Source: Garra rufa (lineage: Eukaryota; Chordata; Actinopteri; Cypriniformes; Cyprinidae). From it: 64,000 nucleotides of DNA. Below are positions 21,601 through 30,835 of this stretch, in pieces (the first letter of the stretch is position 1; each line of letters opens with the position of its first letter). The notes under the pieces are model-generated. The model was not told the origin of the DNA, ran no database searches, and saw nothing but the letters and a program-made list of their open reading frames with translations. The stretch is from assembly GCF_049309525.1 (NCBI RefSeq), contig NC_133366.1, positions 17,971,412-18,035,411 on the forward strand. Direction: 5' to 3'. The translations under genes and the position numbers were made by a program.

Positions 21601-22167
21601 ACACTTTTTCCCCCTCAAAATTGGGCTTTCTAACTTCTAATTGCGAGTTTATATCTCACACTTCTGAGAAAAAAGTCAGAATTGCGAGATGCACATTCAC
21701 ATTTGCGAGAAAAAAAATAATTGAGAGATAGTCACAATAACTTTTTTTTTTACTCAGAGGGGGAAATGGGCTTTCATACACTTATGTTCATCATTATTTG
21801 ACCAAAAATGCAGTAAAACAGCAATATAGTGAAATATTACAATTTCAAGTACGTGTTTTCTATTTGAATATATTTTAGCATCATTATTCCAGTCTTCAGT
21901 GTCACATGATGTTTCAGAAGTCATTGTAATATGCATCCTTGCTAAATAAAAATATTAATTTCATTTAGAATTGTACTGACCGTAAAGCTTTTAATGGTAG
22001 AGCATGTTTTTGATTTGTTCTTATATTAATAAATTGTGATTAATAGTAAACCTGATATCTCTGATAAATACAATGAAATGTATACAATATTGTTATTTCA
22101 GAATCGCCATAGCCCTGATCACCCAGGCATGACTGGGGCTCAGCCCAGCAGCAGCAGTTTGAGATAA
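17451..22167 (+). CDS. med19: Mediator complex subunit 19 (complete, 6 coding exons)
   Basis: Head-module subunit of Mediator, the nuclear coactivator bridging transcription factors and RNA polymerase II. Exons 17451-17658, 19448-19570, 19764-19897, 20110-20206, 20285-20379, 22102-22167 total 723 bp and join in frame to 240 residues (human about 244). The order is: a Gly/Pro-rich N-terminus; FYLLRELP; the conserved core (ELTGHTNLITHYNLEHAYNK, then KKVKEKLSNFLPELPG and NSSLRSLIEKPP); a His/Lys-rich stretch (PPKKKNKHKHKHH); ETPSDSDH with long Lys runs; and a Ser-rich end PSSSSLR. The ATG was chosen because it gives MTEIFSSLYG-, similar to known MED19 starts. The upstream neighbour tmx2 is divergent. 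Introns 1 and 5 are swollen by transposons. Teleost a/b copy not assigned. Confidence 0.96.
18183..19131. mobile_element. Fold-back MITE in med19 intron 1
   Basis: Termini 'cactaccagtcaaaagtttt' and 'aaaacttttgactggcagtg' are near-perfect inverse copies flanked by TA. The element has been enlarged by an (AT)n tract at about 18536-18606 and an adjoining ATTT repeat up to about 18635. Confidence 0.85.
18536..18636. repeat. Compound (AT)n-(TTTA)n microsatellite
   Basis: AT repeat of about 35 units, then TTTA units, inside the med19 intron 1 MITE. Confidence 0.95.
19448..19570 (+). CDS. med19: med19 coding exon 2
   Basis: Acceptor cttcacag; encodes ENELTGHTNLITHYNLEHAY to LPELPG; donor G|GTGTGT. 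Confidence 0.95.
19764..19897 (+). CDS. med19: med19 coding exon 3
   Basis: Encodes MIDSPGIQDNSSLRSLIEKP to FRLHTGP; donor GTAAGT followed by a short (TG)n. Confidence 0.95.
20110..20206 (+). CDS. med19: med19 coding exon 4
   Basis: Encodes LPEQYRLMHIQPPKKKNKHK and the His/Lys-rich stretch; acceptor tcaaag, donor GTGAGG. Confidence 0.95.
20285..20379 (+). CDS. med19: med19 coding exon 5
   Basis: Encodes ETPSDSDHKKKKKKKDDDPD then a Lys-rich run; donor GTAACT. Confidence 0.95.
20451..21999. mobile_element. Fold-back MITE in med19 intron 5, split by a second element
   Basis: The left end 'actaccattcaaaaagttta' and the right end 'ctttacggtcagtac'-type sequence (reverse strand) are inverse repeats of the 'cactaccattcaaaagttt' family. 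The middle is displaced by the satellite-bearing element at 20499-21778. Confidence 0.65.
20499..21778. mobile_element. Nested element carrying a self-complementary satellite
   Basis: Ends TATGGAAGCCCATTTCC / GGAAATGGGCTTTCATA are inverted repeats. The interior is built almost wholly of variants of 'gtcagaattg', 'gagatataaactcgcaat' and 'aattctgactttt' in alternating orientation, so nearly any segment can pair with another. No coding potential. Confidence 0.75.
22102..22167 (+). CDS. med19: med19 coding exon 6
   Basis: Encodes NRHSPDHPGMTGAQPSSSSL-R and stop TAA 22165-22167; acceptor ttatttcag. Confidence 0.95.
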   Translation, partial: NRHSPDHPGMTGAQPSSSSLR

Positions 22168-22560
22168 GAACTGCCTCAATGGCAGAAAAACAAGAGGAAA
22201 GAGAAGAAGAAAAGCACAAGCTGGACAATTGGGCCTTTTATGGGACGTCACCGATTTAATGTTACAGTGAGTCAGATGCCAGATGTGTGTGTAGATCATC
22301 ATCATCATGTCTTTTATTTAACCAGGTAAAAAGAGATTAAAAATCTCTTACAGAAGTGACCTGGCTAAGATGCAGCACTATGTACATATGTGTGTGAGAG
22401 AATATCATTATGTACCAGAACACCTGGTAAACATCACATCTGTTATATTTGTATGTGCCTCTGTGTCTATTTATGAGTATGATGAAGAATGAAACATTTT
22501 TCATTCAACTTTTTTAAAAAGCTTTTTTACAAATAAACCAATCAGCTGAGAAATAGGCTG
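22168..22560 (+). other. med19: med19 3' UTR
   Basis: Non-coding sequence from the stop to just past AATAAA. It includes a segment at 22310-22355 (tttatttaaccaggtaaa) of a type common in fish interspersed repeats. Confidence 0.5.
22532..22537 (+). terminator. Poly(A) signal AATAAA, med19
   Basis: First canonical AATAAA after the med19 stop, 365 bp downstream. Confidence 0.6.
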
Positions 22561-23170
22561 ATTTGTGAGAAAATCGTTTCATTTATTTGATTTCTTTACA
22601 GGCATATTTACAGAAATGAGCACAGTACAAGCACCATTATGTTGAAAAGTCAAAATCATTCAAACTGATAACATGCACAACAATACTTTTAAAAACAAAG
22701 TATATAGTGCAAAACTGGCCTCTGCGATAAAACAAATCATCTGTATTTACCATTTGTCATATAAAGCTGCATTTCCAGTTTGGTGAGAGAGGGATGAAAA
22801 AAAAAATCTACTTAAAATTCAAATGATCCACGTCAAGGTAAAGTGGGCATTACCCAAGTCTTAAAAGGAGATGATGTTTACCCGTACAGAAAAATGTTAC
22901 ATTTTCTACATTCTGCTAAATTTTAAAAATGTAAGACTATTCATTCTAGTGGATTTGAATATGTCTGTGTCCTGCACATACATAATAAAGATCATAACAT
23001 TGTAGAATATGAGTTTAAAGTGAATTGTAAGCTACTTTACTAAAACTTCTAGCACAGGCTTTCGAGAATTCTTTTTGACCGAGATACTGAAAGATTATGA
23101 ACAAGAAACAATTGTCTTTGGCATAAAGTGCACTGATAAATTGTGCACAATAATACTGCGAGCGCATTAA
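22561..23170. other. Intergenic DNA, nothing recognised
   Basis: AT-rich sequence between the med19 3' end and the nested transposon block. No open frame, RNA gene or repeat structure that I can support. Confidence 0.4.
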
Positions 23171-24817
23171 AGGGAAGCTTCACCTCAAAATGAAAATGAC
23201 ACCATGATTTACTCACCCTCAAGCCATCCTAGGTGTATATGACCTCCTTCTTTCAGACGAATACAAGTTATATTTAAAATAGGGCTGTCAAATGATTAAA
23301 ATTTTTAATCAGATTAATCAGACTTTTCAGTGGATTAATCATGATTAATCACTATTTGCAACGACACCTGAATCCTAACCATTTTTTTTTTCTGAAATGC
23401 ATACCAAAATATAAATAACAGGACACAGATACATAATTTTCACATTTTCATATTATGCCAGGGCCCGCATCGGGCCTGTTTTAGGCTACTCCTTATTTTT
23501 TATATTTTAGACATCCATCAATTATGTCGCGCTGGTGGAAACAACACGAGACTTTCGCTTTTACTTTCGACAACGGCTCGGATGGTGCAACTGGAAGAGA
23601 TCCGCGTTCAATCGCACGCAGTAGGCTGAAACTTGCCACAAAATACCGGCAAAAATAAATAATAAATGTGTCGGGGAAAGAGTAAAGACATATCTGAATT
23701 ATTTATTAATAAAGTGTATTCAATGTGAGTCAATGTGAGTCAATGTTGCAAAGATCCTGCAATCTCATTTTTGGACGCGTCTTGAGAGAGAAATTTATCG
23801 TTAAGGATTACATATTAAACAAGTTTTTGTTTTCGATTTGTTTTATTTCGTTAAGTAATAATTTAAAACTTTCTATAGATATGTTTATCATGTCTGTGAG
23901 GCATGCATTTAGCTTTATTTTTGTTAAGCACTCCTGTTCAAGAAAGAGACGACAGAAAGCGCATCATTTTTGTTTTCTTTATTTTATAAAAACACTGCAA
24001 CGTTTTTTGGTGTATTACTTTTTCCTTTGTGAGCAAAAATGACGGATAATTTCAAATTGCTTCCACTGAAAAAATGCAAATGACTGAGCCGGTGCCTCGA
24101 TGACCTGCAAAGCGGCTTTATGTATCTTCCACTCTCCACTCTGTCACTGTGTCAGTCACCGCTCTTTCGAGAATGAACCCAGCATAACTATGCACATTTA
24201 ATTCCCAAAACATAAGAAAAACGAAAGTTTCATACAAATTCTGAATGGATTATGGCATGGAAAGTGCAAAGCGCGCTCCCTTTATTATCACTAAAAGCGT
24301 CACAAATCTTAGTTCATAGAGATCTCACAACGTTCCGTTATAATCAATAAAGCTTTCTAAACTACACAATGAATCTTTTATTTACATCGCGTCTACACTT
24401 AGTCAGGAGATGAACAAGGCTGGATTGTTTGCCAGATCTTCAATTGGTTTGCTTTCGTTTGAGGGTATATAGCACCGTCTACCCCAGTAGAACCGGGCCT
24501 AAGCTTGGCTATAACCACTCCAGTTGCAGAGGGGCTGTCGCCCAGGCTTGTACTTGTTAACTGTACCATCATCAGTGTTGGGAAAGTTCTTTTTCTACGT
24601 GAACTAGTTCAAAGTTCAGTTCACACATTTTAAAATGAACTAGTTCAGTTCATAGTTCATAATTCAAATTTTTTGAACTAAGTTCGCAGGTTCCAAAATG
24701 AACTAGTTCATAGTTCTTTTACTTTTTCAAGTATTTTGCTGCAAGCTGTTACCCTAAGAATACTGGCATTTTCCAGTTGTTGCCCCTCATTCAGTCCACA
24801 CTCGTATCCAGCTGCAG

Positions 24818-25561
24818 CTTTCACCCTACAGTATATTCTCAGAAACATGAGGAAGAACGTGCTGCTTGAATAAGCTCTATTTTGTTGGACTGGTTATTTA
24901 TTATTTTATTTTTATAATATACACCACCATTCAAAAGTTTGGGGTCAGTAAATTTTTTTTTTTTAAGAAATTAATACTTTTATTTACTAAGGATGCATTA
25001 AGTTAATAATTAAAAGTTTATTAAAAGTTAATAATAAATCATTTAGATTGTTAGAAAATATTTATATATTAAATAAACACTGTACTTTTTAAACTTGTTA
25101 TTGATAAAAGAATCCTGGAAAAAAAATCACAGGTTGCAAAAAAATATTTGGCAGCACAATCGGTTATCTATCATTGATCATTCTAATAATAAATCAGCAT
25201 ATTAGAATGATTTCTGAAGAATCATGTAACACTTAAGACTGGAGTAACAGCTGATAAACAAAAATCAGCTTTTCATCCCAGGAATAAATTCTATTTTAAA
25301 GTATGTTAAAAAAACAACAACATTATTTTATTTGTAAAAACATGCAATATTACTTTTTTTCTGTATTTTTAATCAAATAAAAACAGCCTTGATGAGCATA
25401 AGAAACTTCTTTAAAGACAAGTCTTAAACATTTGAACGCTAGTGTAACATTTTATTACCTGTTTTGCAAGAGAAGTAATAAAATATTATAATATTAGCAA
25501 ACATTTACTTTCACCCTACAGTATATTCTCAGAAACATGAGGAAGAACGTGCTGCTTGAAT
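24818..25561. repeat. 54-bp perfect direct repeat flanking a MITE
   Basis: The 54 bases at 24818-24871 (starting 'ctttcaccctacagtatatt') recur without change at 25508-25561. The MITE at 24921-25446 lies between them. Confidence 0.9.
24921..25446. mobile_element. Fold-back MITE nested in hAT element B
   Basis: Starts 'acaccaccattcaaaagttt' and ends 'tttgaacgctagtgt', the 'cactaccattcaaaagttt' family. Confidence 0.75.
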
Positions 25562-26827
25562 GTTTTTTAATGAGGAATTAAGAAAGAAATTTAAAAATTA
25601 TTTTCGGTGGACATATGACGTTTCATTCATAAAGTAGTACCCGCTACCTTCATCGGATTTTGCCTCCATTCATTCTTCGCAATTTGATGACGCATGCGCG
25701 GTGCGACTCTGTGGTGGCTGCTGTTGCCGTCTTTCTCCCTATATAATAAGGCCCGTTTTAGATTGTGTTGTAGCGGTTGTAGCGTAGATATTGTACAGTC
25801 CGTGGTTATAGCCGGGATTTTGCCTGGCTCCATGGAAATCTGGCACTCTCTAGAACAAAATTGAACTACGAGAGAACGACGTTCATAAACGCCAGAATGA
25901 GCGCGTTCACGTTCACGTTCATCAGGCAGATATACAGCACGTTCAGTTCACGTTCACCCAAATTATGAACGAGTTCATGAACGATCGTTCAATGAACTCG
26001 TTCAGGCACAACACTGACCATCATCTTTCTTTTTATATTTGAATCCGTCCATAGGCTCACCTTGCTCCATCTCGCCTCTAGCTCCCCAACCACTTTCCTG
26101 ACAAATAATTCGTCACTCTGCGCATGCGTGAAATGCGTTAAAAAATTTGACGTAATTAACAACAACAAAATAATTAACGCCGTTAACGCGTTATTTTTGA
26201 CAGCCCTAATTTAAAATGATCCTGGCTCTTCCAAGCTTTATAATGGCAATGAATGGCTGTTGGGATGCACACTTTGAATAAAGTGCATCCATTCATCATA
26301 AAGTATATTCCACACATAGTGTAGCCTAGCATAAACTCCAGTGAGATATGCTAGTTTTGTTTACAGCAAAGGAAAACCAGTCTCCTCTTGGCTTATGTCG
26401 TAATCCTACAATATTTTTCTTTACAGATCTTCTCACTAATTACTGACCGGTGTTTTGTTTGTGCTCTCCATTGCGCTTCCACATTCGCCTGAGTGTGTAC
26501 AGTGGTTAGCGTCAGCTAGAGATTACAGTTTCAAATATGGATATTCACTTCAGAATGCCTTTATTTACCTCTCAGCACTTTTTATGATGGATGGATGCAC
26601 TTTATTGGACTTCAAAATCTCAACAGCCATTCATTCCCATTATAAAGCTTGGAAGAGCCAGGACATTTTTAAATATAACTCTGATTGTATTCATCTGAAA
26701 GAAGAAAGTCATATACACCAAGAAGGGTTTGAGGATGAGTAAATCATAGGGTAAGTTTCATTTTGGGGCGAGCTATCCCTTTAAGTAAATCTGAATTTTG
26801 ATACTGACAAAAGTGATAAGGAACAAC

Positions 26828-27552
26828 TTGGGTTGGGTATCGAGAACCGGTTCCAAATTTCCAATAACTGGGTGTTCGATAAGACACGTGCATTTTGATT
26901 CCGCGTTCGCAGTTTAATGTGATTTTCAAACACATCTGAAGCGCGAGCGCGGAGAACAGCGTTCCCGATGCGGGTTCCCGACCTGTGTCCGTTCGCGAAC
27001 AGTTCCGTGCATTTCCAGTGCAGAAAATGTTGTTCCAGCCTGGATCTAACTTCTCTTTCACATTTTCTGACCCTTATAAACAAAATATCCTCATATATCC
27101 TCATAAACACAGCGGGGTTTTTTTTGTCTTGAGTGAACGTAAGCAGGTGAGAAAGTAAATGCATGTGTAACAGTATTTTTAGATCTTTGTTCGGTGTTAA
27201 AGAGACAGCCATCTAATAAACGTGATGCCTGTCATTAATGTTATTCAAAGAACTAAAGAAAATCATTAACTGACTGAATATCTTTTATAAATGTAATGAT
27301 TAATCAATATTTCTTTTATGAAAAGAAAACATTTTATTGCTAATCGATTTGTCTTTAACAATTTAATGTTTGAAATTTATATCAGTCTATTTGTTTTTGT
27401 TTTTTTTTCTGTGGTATTTTTTGGTAAAACCATAGGCGAAATAATCATAGAATAAACGTTTGACATCTAAATGTTTGACTCAAAACTTAATGAATTTTTT
27501 AAAAATCTTATTGGAACCGGAATCGATTCAATTCAAACAATACCCAACCCTA
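26828..27552. mobile_element. hAT-like MITE, 'gggttgggtatcgagaaccg' family
   Basis: Ends 'ttgggttgggtatcgagaac' and 'caatacccaacccta' are inverse copies. Flanks GGAACAAC (26820-26827) and GGCACGAG (27553-27560) agree at 6 of 8 positions, consistent with a decayed 8-bp duplication. The interior has no transposase. Confidence 0.7.
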
Positions 27553-27688
27553 GGCACGAGGTGTTAATGGAAGCATTTGATGATATTTACCCCCCCCCCC
27601 CCTACTATTTTAATGGACATTTCAAAGTGTCAAACTGCAAACTTTATAGGCCATGGCAAACTATTTTTCTGTTAGCCTTGACTGATGC

Positions 27689-27694
27689 TTTAAT
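27689..27694 (-). terminator. Possible poly(A) signal ATTAAA, slc43a1
   Basis: TTTAAT on + reads ATTAAA on -, about 150 bp past the slc43a1 stop. It is the only common signal variant I noticed close by. Confidence 0.4.
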
Positions 27695-27841
27695 TGCACA
27701 TTTGTTTGTTTTTAGCACTGATTTATGTTAAGTCTCTACAGTGACTGAACATGAAGCCCGATAATTCAGTTTCTGAAGTGCCATGATAGAATAATTCAAA
27801 AAGCAGGTCTATAATTCACATACATCTCAATGTTTTCCACC

Positions 27842-28033
27842 TCAGACGTTCCCGTTGGTTTGATTTTTCACAGAATCATTTGTTTGGTTTAGGCTGTTGC
27901 TCTCCTGTGCTGACTGGTTCATTGCCACTCTATCATGTGCTTTCTTCTCCTTTGAAATTTGTCTCCGATGGTAGAAGAGGTATCCTGGCAGCAGGTATCC
28001 AACCAGTGAGAACACAAGCAGGCTAAAGTTGAT
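27842..28033 (-). CDS. slc43a1: slc43a1 last coding exon
   Basis: 192 bp with stop; the last membrane segment (INFSLLVFSLVGYLLPGYLF), basic YHRRQISKEKK, then an Asn-rich cytosolic tail. Confidence 0.93.
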   Translation of the reverse strand: MNFSLLVFSLVGYLLPGYLFYHRRQISKEKKAHDRVAMNQSAQESNSLNQTNDSVKNQTNGNV

Positions 28034-30443
28034 CTGTTGATTCAAAAAGTTTCACAGTTGGTACTCTGTCCAAAATCTCCAAAATACACATTTGGCTGCA
28101 CATGAATAGTGAGTTACACTTAATGTTTGTCTCACCCAGTAAGGATCACCCTTCAATGGTCCCACCATTAACATGAAGAGTGGTTGTTGTAGGAGGGCAA
28201 ACACAGCACTGATCATTGACTGCAAGCCCGTCAGAGTGCCAAAGTGATTGGTTGGGTAGCTAAATACACAAATTAACTTATTGAGACATTTTAAACAGTT
28301 ATAAAAGATTCGAATCAGGATTATTATTGTTAACTAAAACTAAAACCATAAAAACTTAAAAATAAAATAAAAATGAACTATAACTATAAAATAAGGTGCA
28401 AGGCTTCCAGTCTCATCCGCTTTCAGCTATTTCCAGCTGTTCAAAACAGATCACTTTGGTGCTTGATATTGCAAACTGGTGTGTCTTACCATATTATTTT
28501 AATGTATTAGCTGAACACAGTAGTGCAAACAGTTGTACTGTTTATTGCACTTAATACATTCGCAGAAAATGGCTTGCTTCCACATTGAAAAATAAGGTGG
28601 ATATGCCAAGGCAGTATTTCTCATTTTCGTTTGGTTTAAGCACTAAAATAACTAAAACTAAATGATCGAAAATGAAAAATTAAACTAAAAAAAAAATCTA
28701 TAAAGACATTTTGGAAAAAAAAGGCAAAAACTAAACGTAAAAAATTAAAATGTAAAAAAACATCAAAATTACAAAAACTTTAAAATTAAAATATAAAAAT
28801 AATTTAATTCAAAACATAAATAAAAACTACAATAGTATACCAATAATACTAATATAGCATAATTCAGATGATTCATTTTTGCCTGGAATTATTACCCTGA
28901 TCTTCAGTCAGGTTCAGGTTCACTCTTTTAAAACAGCGCATAAAATCCTGTGAATTTTGATAAAACTCACACAGCAGCATAGAGCCCACCACAGCAGGAG
29001 TGAACAAAACCTCGAACTGCAGTATGAAGAACAAATGATACCACCTGAAAAAAAAAAGAAATACATTTAATAATTAACAATTTTGTGAATTTGCTAGCAT
29101 ACATATATTAAAACTTCATTTTTATTAGTAATATGCATTGCTAAGAACTTAATTTAGGTTATTTTTCTCAATATTTAGATTTTTTGCACCCTCAGATTCC
29201 AGATTGTCAAATTGTTGAATCTTGGGTCAAATATTGTCATATGCTAACAAACCATACATCAATTAAAAACTTATTTATTCAGCTTTCAGATGATTGAGTA
29301 TAAAAAGTAAATATAAAAAGATGTACCATTTTGAATGGTTTTGTGGTCCAGGGTCAAAAATAACAAAAGTCATGTGGGTAACACTTTACAGTAAGGTGTC
29401 ATTTGTTAACATTAGTTAACCAACCATGAACAATACATATATTACACGATTTATTAATGTTAGTTAATAAAAATACAGTTGTTCATTGTTTGTTCATGTT
29501 AACTTGGGATATTAATACTGCATAAGTAAATGCTGAAATTAACATTAAGATTAATAAATGCTGTAGAAGTATTATTCATTCTTTTTACATATTTAATTGC
29601 AAATTATAGTGACATTTTACAACGTGATCCTGGACAAAAACAGTCATAAGGTTCATTTTTTAATTGGGATTTATAGCTGAATAAATAAGCTTTCCATTAA
29701 TGTATGGTTTGTTAGGACAGAACAATATTTGGCTGAGATACAACTACTACAATTCTGGAACCTGAGGGTGCAAAAAAAATCTACATTTTAAGAAAACGCC
29801 TTTAAAGATGTCCAAATTAAGTTCTAGCAAAGCATATTTCTCATCAAAAATTAAGTTTTAATATATTTATGATAGGAAATCTACAAATATCTTCATGGAA
29901 CATGATCTTTACGTAATATCCTGAAGATTTTTGGCATAAAAGAAAAATCAATAATTTTAACCCATACAATGTATTTTGACCATTACTACAAATATACCTT
30001 TGCTACTCAAGACTGGTTTTGTAGTCCAAGGTCACAAATAACATTCTGCAGTATGCAAATAAGCAAATTTGTGACATTGTGTCTAACCTGTACGGGTAAA
30101 TTGTCTACAAGGGAGATGATGCCGAAGATGACTAGCAGAGTGTTAGTGAAGATGAAAGCTCTGATGGCATTGGTGAGTTTCTGGATCTTTCTGTCCCTCT
30201 TTGGAGGCCCAGATGGACTGAAGAAAACAATGAATGAGAAAAGATAACCATGTAACTGACATATCAAAGTAATTGAACATTTCGTTCCTGCTCTTTCACC
30301 ACCTTCACCTTTTTTCTCCCTCTGGTAAATTCGCCACGTCCTCACACTCCTTCATTCTCCAGTCCATGATGTAGCCAATCATAGGACAGGAGACCAGGCA
30401 GAGCAGCTGAAGAGTTCCAAAGATGGACGAGTAGAGATTCACT

Positions 30444-30518
<75 letters not shown>

Positions 30519-30796
30519 TTGTTTTTGTGAATTGTGGGGACATTCCATAGACGTAATGGTTTTTATACTGTACAAACGATATTTGCTATCACCCTACACC
30601 TTCCCTACACCTAAACCTAGCCCTCACAGGAGACTGTGCATATCTTTACATTCTCAAAAAAACGTATTCTGTATGATTTATAAGCCTTTTGAAAAGTGGG
30701 GACATGGGCAATGTCCTCATAAGTCACCCTCTCCTTGTAATACCTATGTCATACCCATGTTATTACACCAATTTGTGTCCTGATATGTCACAAAAA

Positions 30797-30835
<39 letters not shown>

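Larger units (their letters stand above)
24573..26016. mobile_element. Non-autonomous hAT element B nested in element A
   Basis: Ends CAGTGTTG / CAACACTG with a perfect 8-bp duplication ACCATCAT at 24565-24572 and 26017-26024. Subterminal regions carry many GAACTAGTTC / GAACGTTC-type words ('gaactagttcaaagttcag', 'gaacgagttcatgaacgatc'), typical of multiple transposase-binding repeats. Confidence 0.88.
23280..26208. mobile_element. Non-autonomous hAT element A, 8-bp target duplication
   Basis: Inverted ends TAGGGCTGTCA / TGACAGCCCTA with perfect flanking ATTTAAAA at 23272-23279 and 26209-26216. Subterminal 'gattaatc' words recur near both ends. Eight-bp duplications and TAG-type ends are hAT characters. 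The longest frame (23725-24042) shows no transposase motif. Confidence 0.88.
23171..26780. mobile_element. Outer TTAA-flanked MITE (interrupted by nested hATs)
   Basis: Starts AGGGAAGCTTCACC after TTAA 23167-23170 and ends GGGGCGAGCTATCCCT before TTAA 26781-26784. After removing 23280-26208 and one target copy, the two halves rejoin into an element colinear with the copy at 10996-11550 ('ctcttccaagctttataatg' lies just right of the junction). Confidence 0.85.

Noticed and set aside
23725..24042. 105-codon frame in hAT element A as a possible transposase
   Set aside because: No hAT dimerisation or BED zinc-finger features; AT-rich, low-complexity composition.
26455..27212. Frames of 95-143 codons downstream of the nested block
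   Set aside because: They span ends of the outer MITE and the hAT-like MITE at 26828-27552; chance frames in repeats.
30305..30575. Frames beginning with long VCVC runs
   Set aside because: The start is (TG)n intron sequence; only the part from NLYSSIFG is a real slc43a1 exon.
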